Source: Komarekiella atlantica HA4396-MV6 (lineage in GTDB: Bacteria > Cyanobacteriota > Cyanobacteriia > Cyanobacteriales > Nostocaceae). Taken from it: a stretch of 64,000 bases of DNA. Made by a program: the position numbers and the translations under genes. The DNA is taken from the NCBI GenBank assembly GCA_019359395.1, contig JAHHHK010000012.1, positions 1 to 64,000 on the forward strand, given 5' to 3'. Shown piece after piece: positions 46,052-55,670 of the stretch; the first letter of the stretch is position 1, and each line of letters opens with the position of its first letter. The notes under the pieces were generated by a model. The model was not told where the DNA came from and did no database searches. It saw only the letters and a list, made by a program, of their open reading frames with translations.

Positions 46052-47239
46052 ATGCCAGTTTCCCAGGATCAGCCTATCTATTCTGAGGCTCCACTCCATC
46101 TGTTGCTGTTTGTTGATGGACGCCCAAAGTCCCGACAACAGGTACAACGAATACGTGCTTACTTAAAAGAATTGCAGGCTGAGTATAGTTTTGAACTTGA
46201 AATCATTGATGTCGGGCAACAACCCTACTTAGCTGAACACTTTAGATTGGTAGCAACGCCAGCTTTAATCAAAATCCACCCGGAACCCCGGCAAATTCTA
46301 GCCGGGAGTAATATAATCGCCCAATTGAAAAATTGGTGGCCTCGCTGGCAGACTGCTATAGATGCTTACTTAAAATTACAGGAAGATTTACAAGAACGTA
46401 TAGACGAAAATAGTCGGGTAACATCACCAAAATCTACAATCAGTTCTGTTGCTGTTTCCGCCGAATTAATCAGACTTTCAGACGAAATTTTTCGCTTGAA
46501 ACAAGAAAAAGATAAACTCCAAGAGCAGCTACAGTTTAAAGACCGGGTGATAGCGATGCTGGCACATGACCTCCGCAATCCTCTAACTGCTGCCGCGATC
46601 GCTATTGAAACTCTCCAATCGAACTACAATTTAGATACAGGTGAGTTTGTACGCCTCAAACCAGCCATGACGGCGCATCTATTAAAGCAAGCCCGCAGTC
46701 AAACTAAAACTATTGACCGAATGATTACTGACCTGTTGCACGTGGGTCGTGGTAATGATACTGAGCTACCGATAATACCACAAAAAGTAGAGTTAGGTAA
46801 AGTTTGCCTGGATGTAGTGGAGGAATTGCGCGATCGCTACACCGCCAAATCCCAAAATATAGATACAGATATCCCCAAAGACTTACCCTGTGTCTATGCC
46901 GATCCAGAACGCATACGGCAAGTACTGATGAATCTGTTGGACAATGCCATCAAATACACGCCAGAAGGCGGAAAAATTAGCGTTGCTGGACTGCACCGTA
47001 CCACTCAAAAAGTTCAGTTCAGTATTGGCGATTCCGGCCCTGGCATTCCTGTAGAAAATTGCGATCGCATCTTTGAAAATCACTTCCGTCTGCAACGCGA
47101 TGAAGGTACAGAAGGTTATGGTATTGGTCTTTGTTTATGCCAACGGATTATCCGGGCACACTACGGTCAAATTTGGGTAGACACTGCTCCCTATGGCGGA
47201 GCATGGTTCCACTTCACATTGCCAGTTTACCCGTCTTAG
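46052..47239 (+). CDS. sasA: SasA: KaiC-interacting clock output histidine kinase
   Basis: A 395-residue sensor kinase with the diagnostic SasA layout. The N-terminal thioredoxin-like KaiB-homologous domain ([59 protein letters not shown]) binds the KaiC ring. The HisKA domain has its phospho-acceptor in [18 protein letters not shown], and the HATPase domain has [22 protein letters not shown] and [12 protein letters not shown]. SasA autophosphorylates on KaiC and phosphorylates RpaA to set circadian gene expression. The frame also offers TTG 46025 and GTG 46034; ATG 46052 ([10 protein letters not shown]) is preferred. kai genes are not in the window. Confidence 0.92.
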   Translation: MPVSQDQPIYSEAPLHLLLFVDGRPKSRQQVQRIRAYLKELQAEYSFELEIIDVGQQPYLAEHFRLVATPALIKIHPEPRQILAGSNIIAQLKNWWPRWQTAIDAYLKLQEDLQERIDENSRVTSPKSTISSVAVSAELIRLSDEIFRLKQEKDKLQEQLQFKDRVIAMLAHDLRNPLTAAAIAIETLQSNYNLDTGEFVRLKPAMTAHLLKQARSQTKTIDRMITDLLHVGRGNDTELPIIPQKVELGKVCLDVVEELRDRYTAKSQNIDTDIPKDLPCVYADPERIRQVLMNLLDNAIKYTPEGGKISVAGLHRTTQKVQFSIGDSGPGIPVENCDRIFENHFRLQRDEGTEGYGIGLCLCQRIIRAHYGQIWVDTAPYGGAWFHFTLPVYPS

Positions 47240-47264
47240 TCAAGAGCCAAAGACAAACGGCATC

Positions 47265-48287
47265 TTAGCTTGAGACAATGCGATCGCGTCCCTCTGCTTT
47301 TGCTCGGTACAGTGCCTTATCCGCCCCCACAATTAAATCGGAAGGCGATGATTCCCAAGTAGGAATAACGGTTGCCACTCCCATACTCAAAGTCACATAC
47401 TGACTAACAGCAGATCCGTCATGAACAATTTGCAAATCTCTGACTCCTGCTTGCATTGCTGCGGCAACGTGAAGCGCACCCGTTGCATGGGTATTTGGCA
47501 TAATCACAGCAAATTCTTCGCCGCCATAACGCGCCAGTAAATCTTGATGTTTCTGCGCCTTACGGTTTAAGACAGCACCCACCTGTTGTAAGCAAATATC
47601 CCCAGCAGGATGTCCGTATCTATCATTATAAAATTTGAAAAAGTCGATATCACACAAAATCAGCGATAAAGGAGATTCCTCTTGTGCTAGATTAATCCAC
47701 TGAGTATTGAGATAATCGTCAAAGCGACGACGATTAGCCAACCCAGTTAAACCATCTACGTTTGCGAGGTGTTGCAAGGCTTGGTTTGCTGCCTCTAACT
47801 GTTTGTATACTTGCGCTTGTTGCAGCAGTCGGCGTAACCGTTGGCGCAATACTGCCCAATGAATTGGCTTGGTGATGTAATCTGTTGCCCCTGCTTCAAA
47901 GGCGCGGTCTACAGACTCTTCATCATTTAAACTAGTGATCATTAATATGGGAGTACGCTCCCATAACTTGGAGATTACAGTACTACCAATGGCGGAGTCA
48001 GTATCAAACGTTGCCAGTGCTGAGATTAAATTATTTCTGGCAATCTGGAGTAACTGCTTACAGCAGCTAAAGCCATCCATTTCCGGCATGACAGCATCTA
48101 GCAAAACTATATCTGGTTTAACAGTCTCGTAAGCATCTAAACACTGCTTACCATCAGAAACCTCAACTACCCAATAGCCTTCTTTTTCCATAGCTTTACG
48201 CAACAGTAGTCGGATGGTCTTGTCATCATCAGCCACTAAAATCACAGGAGGTTGCTTGGAAATAGAAAATGGGCTTATGCCTGACAT
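47265..48287 (-). CDS. Response regulator with diguanylate cyclase (REC-GGDEF)
   Basis: A 340-residue two-domain protein. The receiver starts PVILVADDDKTIRLLLRKAM with the phospho-Asp in DIVLLDAVMPEMDGFSCC; a 20-residue insertion (LQIARNNLISALATFDTDSA) interrupts it before TPILMITSLNDEE. A coiled linker leads to the GGDEF domain (DGLTGLANRRRFDDYL, catalytic RYGGEEFAVIMP), which makes cyclic di-GMP. The product-inhibition site five residues before GGEEF is KHQD rather than RXXD, so feedback control may be weak. ATG 48287 (MSGISPFSISKQ) is used; the frame runs on to 48413 without family resemblance. It is convergent with sasA, 25 bases apart. Confidence 0.9.
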   Translation of the reverse strand: MSGISPFSISKQPPVILVADDDKTIRLLLRKAMEKEGYWVVEVSDGKQCLDAYETVKPDIVLLDAVMPEMDGFSCCKQLLQIARNNLISALATFDTDSAIGSTVISKLWERTPILMITSLNDEESVDRAFEAGATDYITKPIHWAVLRQRLRRLLQQAQVYKQLEAANQALQHLANVDGLTGLANRRRFDDYLNTQWINLAQEESPLSLILCDIDFFKFYNDRYGHPAGDICLQQVGAVLNRKAQKHQDLLARYGGEEFAVIMPNTHATGALHVAAAMQAGVRDLQIVHDGSAVSQYVTLSMGVATVIPTWESSPSDLIVGADKALYRAKAEGRDRIVSS

Positions 48288-49321
48288 GAGTTGCGTTCCA
48301 CAGAAAATGAAAGTATTAGGTAGAGAGAAGCCAGGAAAAACCTTGCCTTTATAGCCAAATTGGCTGTGAGCAATAGTTTTATTGCAGCTATCAAACTCCC
48401 ACTTGACGGGCAATTTAGCAGGAGAGATGTGAACAACAAATGTGTGATGTGTGAAACTAATGACGACTTTCGGAATTATCCTGAAAGAAAGCTGTGCTGC
48501 GATGGCGTATAACGCCCGCAGGGGGCGATCGTATGGAGGCTATTTATTACTGAGCAATATCAGAACTTGCACAACAAGTATGTTTTACTTCACAACCAAC
48601 TTTTTCTGACAATAGGCTGCTCGATTTTGAGCCAAACAAGCGCCAGATAAATAGGCTTCATAGACGAGTGTATTTAGAATACAAAGGTAAATTTTACTTT
48701 TTTTAGCTATGGTATTTGGTATGAAATGTTAGTTTTATCATTCCCCAGTAACATAGTGAAATTGCAATTATCTTACAATGTTATTGAAAACTTCAAATGG
48801 TCTGCTTAATTATTTAGTTCTGTAATAGTTTTAAAATTAAATAATATGGGGTAAAGCTATTGTTGCATTGCTATAACGAGATACTCAATACTACTAGTAT
48901 TACTAAACTTAACCCATTCAGATGGTATAACTTAATTTGACCAAATCAACCGATTTGGTAAGACGTATCTGGTTTGAGAATAATTATATAAGGTGAAGAT
49001 ATACCTGAAGACAAAACTTGATTCTCGATTTATTTTAGGTTTAATATGCTAAGTAAAAATCCTTAACTGTATTCAACAATATATACATATCTGTGGTAAC
49101 AAGGATAGACAACTTTTTTTATCCGAATTTGATAGTTAAAATAATCTAAATCTAATCCATAAATGCTAAATTAAGATTATTACGATTGGCTGGTAAGACT
49201 TATAAGTTATTGTTGAAAAACACACAAAATTGTCGTATTGATATGCAAAAACAGTAAAAAATTGGCATGTAACAAGCTTTTTGTAAAATCAAAATTTATT
49301 GACATTTACCAGATTTCCTAA
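48288..49321. other. Long AT-rich spacer before crr7
   Basis: No gene or RNA I can name. Near 48510-48535 there is a short GC-rich stretch with GCCCGCAGGGGGCGATCG. The rest is AT-rich with poor coding potential on both strands. Confidence 0.4.
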
Positions 49322-49582
49322 ATGCCAGATCCATTAATGTATCAACAGGATGTGTTTGTCGTCTTAGAAACAAACCAACCAGAACAATTTCTGACAGCAC
49401 CAGAGTTATTAGAAAAGCTAAAAAAAATTCTTCAACAACTCAAACTTCAAGATTTGCCACCAGATTTGCAAAAGTTTGATGCTGTAGAAGCTCAAGCACA
49501 ATATTTAATTGACACCAGTTGTGAATTAGATGTTGGCCCTGGGCAATATTTGCAGTGGTATGCAGTTCGCTTAGAAAAGTAA
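49322..49582 (+). CDS. crr7: CRR7-like protein (NDH-1 complex-associated family)
   Basis: A protein of 86 residues (MPDPLMYQQDVFVVLETNQP, QFLTAPELLEKLKKILQQL, QAQYLIDTSCELDVGPGQYL, WYAVRLEK) that matches the CRR7 family as I remember it. In Arabidopsis, CRR7 is needed for accumulation of the chloroplast NDH complex that carries cyclic electron flow; in cyanobacteria an equivalent role is assumed. It is soluble, monocistronic and followed by a bidirectional terminator. Confidence 0.75.
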   Translation: MPDPLMYQQDVFVVLETNQPEQFLTAPELLEKLKKILQQLKLQDLPPDLQKFDAVEAQAQYLIDTSCELDVGPGQYLQWYAVRLEK

Positions 49583-49737
49583 TTTTTGAATCAAAAGTCA
49601 AGAAACCTACCTTGAAAGTCTATTTTTATTGTTCCCTGTGAGCGCATCTCATGGAGTCTATCGCCAAATTTTTAAAGTATCCTCAGGCTAAAATCTAGAG
49701 TTACCCGAACAAAGCTTGATTTATTAGTATTTTAAGA

Positions 49738-49768
49738 ATGAAGTCCGCAAAGGCAGACTTCATTTTTA
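49738..49768. terminator. Bidirectional terminator between crr7 and DUF2854 gene
   Basis: ATGAAGTC (49738-49745) pairs with GACTTCAT (49756-49763) across a 10-base loop, followed by TTTTTA. It lies between two convergent genes. Confidence 0.75.
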
Positions 49769-49803
49769 TAGCTGCGACTTCGGTCATCGCGTACTTATAT
49801 TGA

Positions 49804-50367
49804 TTATTTATTAATCAACTCTTTTTGAGTAGTAATCAGCGCTAGTTCAATTTTATTTTCACTTGGCTGTGTTATTTCAACCTCCACTCCAGGCCCAAAA
49901 AAACTAATCATTTTTTCCTGCTTTTTTTGCCATACATCAATTGGTATCAAAGGCGAATCAAATTCTAAAATCAAGGTATAAGACCCATTAACTTCTGTTT
50001 CTCGTAGTCCTGTAACTACAGGTCGTTCCTCATCTGTGGGACTTAGCCCCAAAAAGGAAAGTGCGGAATCTAGATGAGCATCTTGACCATAGCAATATCG
50101 GGTAATGTCTTTGCGAATTTTATTTTGAGTAACAGTTGCTTGCTGCTCCCGCAGCATTAACATTGACGGTGTGGTAATTTGGCTAAAGGGTATGGGCTTG
50201 AGTTCATTAGCTTTGAGCGCTAGTCCACCCAACAATAGAGGAATACCGTAAAAAAATCCTACAAGGTTGAGCGTGGCATTATTAGCAGCGTAGGCAACAA
50301 AGCCAATGATGGTTAATATGCTGCCGATAGTTAAACCGAGTGTTCCCAAAGAAATTTGGCGTAGCAT
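49804..50367 (-). CDS. DUF2854 family membrane protein
   Basis: A 187-residue protein with two N-terminal membrane helices (LGTLGLTIGSILTIIGFVAY and LVGFFYGIPLLLGGLALK) and a cytosolic or lumenal C-terminal domain (RKDITRYCYGQDAHLDSALS, VNGSYTLILEFDSPLIPID, FFGPGVEVEITQPSENKIEL). It matches DUF2854, found in cyanobacteria and plastids; function not established. ATG lies at the head of a hydrophobic start, and no other start is better. Confidence 0.83.
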   Translation of the reverse strand: MLRQISLGTLGLTIGSILTIIGFVAYAANNATLNLVGFFYGIPLLLGGLALKANELKPIPFSQITTPSMLMLREQQATVTQNKIRKDITRYCYGQDAHLDSALSFLGLSPTDEERPVVTGLRETEVNGSYTLILEFDSPLIPIDVWQKKQEKMISFFGPGVEVEITQPSENKIELALITTQKELINK

Positions 50368-50536
50368 GAGCTTAGATTACTATAAATTCTTAATACCTCA
50401 GTTTTATTATCATCGGCTATGAGTAACAGATTAGGGAAGAGTGTTGGCTCAAACTGCTAGGTAAGTTCATCTGTTCAGAGCGTTGGATTTTGAGTTAAGT
50501 TTAAACTTGAGGATAGTTAAAGTTTGGAAGGAAATA

Positions 50537-50719
50537 ATGGATATACAGACGTTAAAAGAACGAATTGCTGTAGTGCAAAGTAAACGCGAGTATCTGCTGA
50601 GTCTGCTGGAGCAACCAAACCTAGGAACATTGAAAATTGACGTAGACCAAGCTTTAGATGAACTGGACGAGTTAATTGATGAATTTAGACGCACTATTCC
50701 GCAAACAGAAAATAATTAA
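50537..50719 (+). CDS. Small helical protein, unknown
   Basis: A 60-residue protein (MDIQTLKERIAVVQSKREYL, then LDELDELIDEFRRTIPQ), charged and mostly helical. ATG 50537 has AAGGAA at good spacing; the frame upstream to 50483 has no ribosome-binding site. A clear terminator follows at 50752-50794, supporting a real transcript. Probably a conserved cyanobacterial hypothetical protein; no function known. Confidence 0.7.
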   Translation: MDIQTLKERIAVVQSKREYLLSLLEQPNLGTLKIDVDQALDELDELIDEFRRTIPQTENN

Positions 50720-50751
50720 ATCGAATTAGGCGGTAGCAAGGATATGAAATT

Positions 50752-50794
50752 GCGTCGGTGTAACCGTCAACTCACGGCTCTACCGACGCCTTTT
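50752..50794 (+). terminator. Terminator of the small helical protein gene
   Basis: GCGTCGGT (50752-50759) pairs with ACCGACGC (50782-50789); an inner ACCG/CGG pairing adds stability. It is followed by CTTTT. Confidence 0.8.
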
Positions 50795-50871
50795 AGTAAT
50801 AGATACGTTAATTCCCAAATCCCCAGAATTGAGCTACGCCCAGGTTTGTCAAGCAATTATAGTTAAATTAT

Positions 50872-51288
50872 TTATCCTGCAACTGAACCATCTCCCGCAC
50901 GCTGACCTAATTGTCTGACTAAAGCAATGAGTTCAGTTGTGGACACATCTTTTCTGCAAAAATTATCAAAGCTAGGCATTGCTGTTGTCTCCAGAATGCT
51001 TGTATCTTCCACCGAGGAGTAAGCAAGAATCTGAGTATTCGGAGATATGGCTTTTATATGACTAGACGCACTCCAACCATCCATGACGGGCATCTGTAAA
51101 TCTAAAATAATCACGTCAGGATGGCAACGTTTAACCATTTCTATAGCTTCTTCACCATTACTGGCTAAACCTACTACTTGAATATTTTCTTGACCAGAAA
51201 AAACTAATTGTAAGGTTAAACGAGTTAATTCGTGATCATCAACTACTAAAACGCGCAAGGTAGAAAGCTCGCAGGACAACATTAACAT
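50872..51288 (-). CDS. Single-domain response regulator
   Basis: A 138-residue receiver with no output domain: acidic pocket in VLVVDDHELTRLTLQ, phospho-Asp in DVIILDLQMPVMDGWSAS, and the conserved Thr/Ser and Lys in ILAYSSVEDTSI and FCRKDVSTTEL. Lone receivers pass signals by protein contact. It lies 190 bases downstream of ppk1 on the same strand; a link to polyphosphate metabolism is possible but unproven. Confidence 0.85.
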   Translation of the reverse strand: MLMLSCELSTLRVLVVDDHELTRLTLQLVFSGQENIQVVGLASNGEEAIEMVKRCHPDVIILDLQMPVMDGWSASSHIKAISPNTQILAYSSVEDTSILETTAMPSFDNFCRKDVSTTELIALVRQLGQRAGDGSVAG

Positions 51289-51478
51289 TCCAGGGAAATA
51301 AAAAACTACGTAGGGTAATCTTTAATAGTTTATGGGAACAAGTGCCAGCACTCACTCTATCCTATGGTTGAATAACTTGTGTATTGCCACGAAAAATAAT
51401 TTAGATAACTCCAAAAAATTAAAGTTTTCTAAAAAAAACTGAGTTGAGCTAGTTGTCACGCTAGAAATAACCTATTTT

Positions 51479-53659
51479 TTAATCAATCAGGTTTGAGGTT
51501 ATACCAGTTGAACGTAATGCCATATTCATGAGAGTTTTTTGTGAATTAGTTTCTGGACAATCGTCACCGGGACGCCGCTGGATGTAACTGCCATCAGATT
51601 GTAACTCCCAAGCTTGGCGATTATCTGCCAGCATAATTCCCATAATTTCTTGCAAGTCTTTAGCAATATCTGCATCTTTCACTGGAGTAATTACTTCAAC
51701 CCGGCGATCTAGATTGCGGCGCATCCAGTCAGCACTGCCGATATAAATTTCTTCCTGTCCGTTGTTGTAGAAATAATAAATGCGAGAGTGTTCTAAAAAG
51801 CGACCGACAATGCTGATGATGTGAATATTCTCACTAATGTCTTTGAGTCCTGGGCGTAAACAGCAAACGCCTCTAATAATTAGATCAATGTGTACTCCCG
51901 CACGGGAAGCTTCATATAAAGTGGCAATAATTTGTGGATCGACTAGGGCATTCATTTTGGCAACAATGCGTCCAGTAAATCCATTTTGAACATTTTCGAT
52001 TTCGCGGTGAATTAGGGCTAGAAAGCGATCGCGCATATTCACAGGTGCAACCAGCAACTCTCGATAAGACTTTTGCAAAGAGTAGCCTGTCAAGAAATTA
52101 AATAGATCTGTGATGTCAGCACCCAATTCTTCGCGGCAACTAAATAATCCTAAATCTGTATACAGTCGTGCTGTTTTTGGGTTATAATTACCAGTGCCGA
52201 TATGCACGTAGCGACGCATACGGTCTTTTTCTCGGCGAACCACCATGAGGGTTTTACTATGGGTTTTCAGCCCCACTAAACCATAGACAACATGAACTCC
52301 GACTCTTTCTAGACGCCTTGCCCAGTAAATATTATTCTCTTCATCAAACCGCGCCTTTAATTCCACCAATACAGACACCTGCTTACCATTTTCAGCGGCG
52401 GCAATTAAAGCGTTGACTATAGGCGAGTCACCAGAAGTCCGGTAAAGGGTCATCTTGATAGCTAATACATTCGGGTCATGAGCAGCGTGGGTAATAAAGC
52501 GCACCACTGTTGCCGAAAAGGATTGATAGGGATGGTGTACTAGCAAATCCTTTTCTCGAATTACAGCAAAAAAGTCTTTTCCTTCCTCTACTTCCAGGAC
52601 ATCGGGGTCTAAACTTGGTTCTCTAAGCCGTTGCAGGCGTATAGGTACAACAGATTGTCGCGGTGGGTCTTTGAGTTCCGGTAGTGGCAATGCCATAAAG
52701 TACATTAAGTCCCGTAGTCCCAAAAGACCGTCTACTTCGTAAACATCCTTGTCTGTTAATTCCAAATCTTGTAATAATCGCGATCGCACTGGTTCAGGAG
52801 TCTGGGATTGAATTTCTAGTCGGACTGGACTTCCACCCATGCGCCGTTTTCGCAATTCCTGTTCGATCGCTAATAACAGGTCATCTGCTTCATCTTCTTC
52901 TAATACTAAATCGGCGTCGCGGGTAATACGGAACGGATGATATTCTTGAATAATCATCCCTGGAAATAGGGATTCCAAATTATGAGCGATCGCCTGTTCT
53001 AAAGGGACACCAGTCCAGTGGATCGGTTTTCCGTCTTGTTGATCTCCTAACTCTGGCGGTATCGGTAAAAATCGCGGTAAAACGTTAGGGACTTTGACTC
53101 TGGCAAAAAATTCCTCTTCAGTATCCGGGTTTTTGACTACAACAGCCAGATTCAAACTGAGATTGGAAATAAACGGAAAGGGATGACTAGGGTCAACAGC
53201 AAGAGGAGTTAGAACCGGGAAGATTTGTTCCTCAAAGTAGCCCTCTAAATGAGTCCGCTGTTTCTGATTTAAATCTATGTAATCCAGAATATGGATACCG
53301 TGACTTGCTAACAGGGGTCGAAGTACTTGCTCAAAATGTTGATGCTGTTTTGTGATTTGGGGACTGAGGGTAGACCCAATATCGTCTAATTGTTGTTGCG
53401 GTGTGCGGCCATCAGGGGTTAACTGACTAACTTTTGCTTCTACCTGTTGCTTTAACCCTGCAACGCGCACCATGAAAAACTCATCTAAATTGGAACTGAA
53501 GATTGCTAGAAACTTGAGGCGTTCGAGAAGAGGCGTGCGATCGTCACAAGCTTCATGTAACACCCTGCCATTGAACTCTAACCAGCTTAACTCTCGATTT
53601 ATATAGTATTGCGGGTCACTCAGATTGATGGGGGTCGCGCTCTTTTTGGATTTTGCCAT
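51479..53659 (-). CDS. ppk1: Polyphosphate kinase 1
   Basis: A PPK1 of 726 residues, which reversibly makes polyphosphate from ATP. The N domain starts YYINRELSWLEFNGRVLHEA. The C-terminal catalytic domains carry FIEHLARFDEE-type sequence (VLVELKARFDEENNIYWARR) and the HKD-like phosphohistidine region (VYGLVGLKTHSKTLMVVRRE), then YVHIGTGNYNPKTARLYTDL and the arginine-rich SADWMRRNLDRRVEVITPV. Length and motifs are complete. ATG is followed by a Lys/Ser-rich tail. Polyphosphate granules store phosphate and support stress survival. Confidence 0.96.
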   Translation of the reverse strand: MAKSKKSATPINLSDPQYYINRELSWLEFNGRVLHEACDDRTPLLERLKFLAIFSSNLDEFFMVRVAGLKQQVEAKVSQLTPDGRTPQQQLDDIGSTLSPQITKQHQHFEQVLRPLLASHGIHILDYIDLNQKQRTHLEGYFEEQIFPVLTPLAVDPSHPFPFISNLSLNLAVVVKNPDTEEEFFARVKVPNVLPRFLPIPPELGDQQDGKPIHWTGVPLEQAIAHNLESLFPGMIIQEYHPFRITRDADLVLEEDEADDLLLAIEQELRKRRMGGSPVRLEIQSQTPEPVRSRLLQDLELTDKDVYEVDGLLGLRDLMYFMALPLPELKDPPRQSVVPIRLQRLREPSLDPDVLEVEEGKDFFAVIREKDLLVHHPYQSFSATVVRFITHAAHDPNVLAIKMTLYRTSGDSPIVNALIAAAENGKQVSVLVELKARFDEENNIYWARRLERVGVHVVYGLVGLKTHSKTLMVVRREKDRMRRYVHIGTGNYNPKTARLYTDLGLFSCREELGADITDLFNFLTGYSLQKSYRELLVAPVNMRDRFLALIHREIENVQNGFTGRIVAKMNALVDPQIIATLYEASRAGVHIDLIIRGVCCLRPGLKDISENIHIISIVGRFLEHSRIYYFYNNGQEEIYIGSADWMRRNLDRRVEVITPVKDADIAKDLQEIMGIMLADNRQAWELQSDGSYIQRRPGDDCPETNSQKTLMNMALRSTGITSNLID

Positions 53660-54037
53660 GATGACCTAATATGAGGCAGGTGTCGCCCATTTAACTGGAG
53701 AATACAAACATAGTAAATTAAATAGGGCTTGAGCGGAACTCTGAGATTTTGGTTATGTATGGCTACTCTGTTTTTTTGCTTGCTATAGAGCAATGATGGA
53801 TACAATATTTACGCAATCTCTAATTTTTCCTTCCATAGAGACACTTGAAACAGCGCGTCTCTATAGAAGGAAGTGTTGAAATTATTAACTTGACATAGAA
53901 CGCATCTTAGACTTGTACAAATTGGGAAAAGATGGATTGTTTCAAAAACAGCGTAACTTGTATCAAGCCTGGTTCTATGTGTCTTAATTAGCGTTAACGT
54001 CGCGAGGCGTAGCCCCAGAGCGAATTACGAATTAGTA
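53660..54037. other. Spacer with an imperfect inverted repeat
   Basis: No gene. TTCCTTCCATAGAGAC (53827-53842) and GTCTCTATAGAAGGAA (53857-53872) form a long stem with one mismatch, without a T tract on either side, so it is a dispersed repeat rather than a terminator. A GC-rich Nostoc spacer repeat follows at 53998-54025 (GTCGCGAGGCGTAGCC). Confidence 0.6.
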
Positions 54038-55663
54038 CTAGATGCGTTTGTTTGGGGTAAGCTCAACATCACGATTCAACAACATCATCTCAAGTTGAGA
54101 AATACGGCGGTTCAAAGCGCCAATGACTTCTTGAGAATCGGAAGGCTTTTGTAACCACCACTTATTTCCTGCTGTTTTCAATGACAGATTGCGTTCTTGG
54201 GCAAATTTATTAACAGCGACTCGAACACCAACATAATTTGGATCAGCATAGTCATCCCCAAGCATTACGCCATTGGGTTTGATTAATTCCCAATATTGAA
54301 TTATGTCTGCATATACGTCGTCCACTTCATGGCTAGCATCAATATAAATTAAATCAGCTTTTAAGTCTTTTTGTTGTAGCCATCGGGCAGCAATATTACT
54401 TGGCAGTGGTAGTGGCACAATGGAGTCATGCAGGTTGTTATACATGACATTTGCTAAGAATTGGTAGTAGAGTGTTGGCCAGCCGTGCTTTCGTGACAAA
54501 TTAATTAAACTAATGGAGTATTCTCCCGATAAATACTCTATTCCTCCAAGCCAAGTATCAATACAGATAATAGTGCTGTCAATATGCTTCTCTTGCAACA
54601 GCTTTGCCATATGAACAGCAGAAGCACCCTTCCAAGTGCCAACTTCGATAATAATCTTGGGTTTGATTTGATCGATTAATTGACTAAATGAGGGATGGTT
54701 ACTTCCCCAACCTTGCAAGTCTAGGGGATAATCGCGGTAGTTGAAATGCGCGTAGGGATTCTCTAAACCCAGCTTATCCGCAATTATTTGAGTTGAATCT
54801 TTGAATGCAGTTGCCTTACCGTTCTGTTCAAAGTCAACTAAAGAGATTTCCAAGACTGATGGTGCAGGAACAAAAGAATTGTCTTGGGTTGTGGTAGATA
54901 CAGCCAGAGTATAGGCTTGAGTTAGGGATTCTTTTTCCCAAGGAAAACCTTGCGGATATTTAGTCTGCATGACAGCATTGCCTTGATGGAAAAATTCCAG
55001 TTTTACAGAAAACTTACCCATTCCTACCCGATAATTAAATGTGTAGAAACCAGTGGTATCACAGCGAGGATAGGCTTTGATCAATTCGTTGCACAGGGTA
55101 ATATCTGGACTTGGAATTCCAGTTTCAGCAAATCTCACATAAAACAGGTGAGCATATTCGATAACTATTCTTTTTTTCAGAAAGTAGCAACTGGTGTCCA
55201 CGTGATGATAGTCACCTTGGAAAACTTTCCATCGACCTAAACTTTCACAATTATCATAGGTTGCGAAAGTGCCATCTGCGTTTACTATTTTTCTCAATGC
55301 ATAAGCCCAATCAAGTTGCTTCTCTTTGACAAGCTGAACTAGGGAACTAATATGATTTGGCTCAAACCAGTTATCCTCATCTTGAAACACCAAATAATCT
55401 CCGTTCGCTAAGAAAGGCGACATACCATAAATGCGGTGTCCATTAAACCCATCTTTACCTGTGGCGTAGGGTAAACAAAGAACATGGGTTTGGGGTTTCT
55501 TAAACTCAATTTCCTGCAAAATGGATCGAGTAGCGGCTTCCCGCTCTTGACCATCAATGACAATTAAATGTTCAATATGTGGGTAATCCTGATCTTGGAC
55601 GCTTTGAATTGCCTGTTTCAGCAAAGGATTACCTGTTACGGGGGTGATGATAGAAACTAGCAT
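54038..55663 (-). CDS. Family 2 glycosyltransferase fused to a SAM-dependent methyltransferase
   Basis: A two-enzyme protein of 541 residues. Residues 1-235: GT2 (GT-A fold), with VSIITPVTGNPLLKQAIQSV, YPHIEHLIVIDGQ and the metal-binding DXD-like FQDEDNWFEP. Residues 320-520: a class I methyltransferase of the Methyltransf_24 type (IIIEVGTWKGASAVHMAKLL, IICIDTWLGG, ADLIYIDASHEVDDVYADI, GVMLGDDYADPNYVGVRVAV). It probably builds and methylates a surface or protein-linked glycan. ATG 55663 follows GGAGG, which overlaps the stop codon of the upstream TPR-GT41 gene, so translation is likely coupled. The frame also extends to 55720. Confidence 0.87.
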   Translation of the reverse strand: MLVSIITPVTGNPLLKQAIQSVQDQDYPHIEHLIVIDGQEREAATRSILQEIEFKKPQTHVLCLPYATGKDGFNGHRIYGMSPFLANGDYLVFQDEDNWFEPNHISSLVQLVKEKQLDWAYALRKIVNADGTFATYDNCESLGRWKVFQGDYHHVDTSCYFLKKRIVIEYAHLFYVRFAETGIPSPDITLCNELIKAYPRCDTTGFYTFNYRVGMGKFSVKLEFFHQGNAVMQTKYPQGFPWEKESLTQAYTLAVSTTTQDNSFVPAPSVLEISLVDFEQNGKATAFKDSTQIIADKLGLENPYAHFNYRDYPLDLQGWGSNHPSFSQLIDQIKPKIIIEVGTWKGASAVHMAKLLQEKHIDSTIICIDTWLGGIEYLSGEYSISLINLSRKHGWPTLYYQFLANVMYNNLHDSIVPLPLPSNIAARWLQQKDLKADLIYIDASHEVDDVYADIIQYWELIKPNGVMLGDDYADPNYVGVRVAVNKFAQERNLSLKTAGNKWWLQKPSDSQEVIGALNRRISQLEMMLLNRDVELTPNKRI

Positions 55664-55670
55664 TATGTAA

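Noticed and set aside
39088-50420. tRNA-Thr 3' end as an attachment site, with ATCATCGGCT near 50408 as the distal repeat
   Set aside because: The match is only about 10 bases, there is no integrase, and the DNA between is largely core genes.
53827-53872. Terminator downstream of the GT2-methyltransferase gene
   Set aside because: The stem is long but no T tract follows on either strand; classed as a dispersed inverted repeat.
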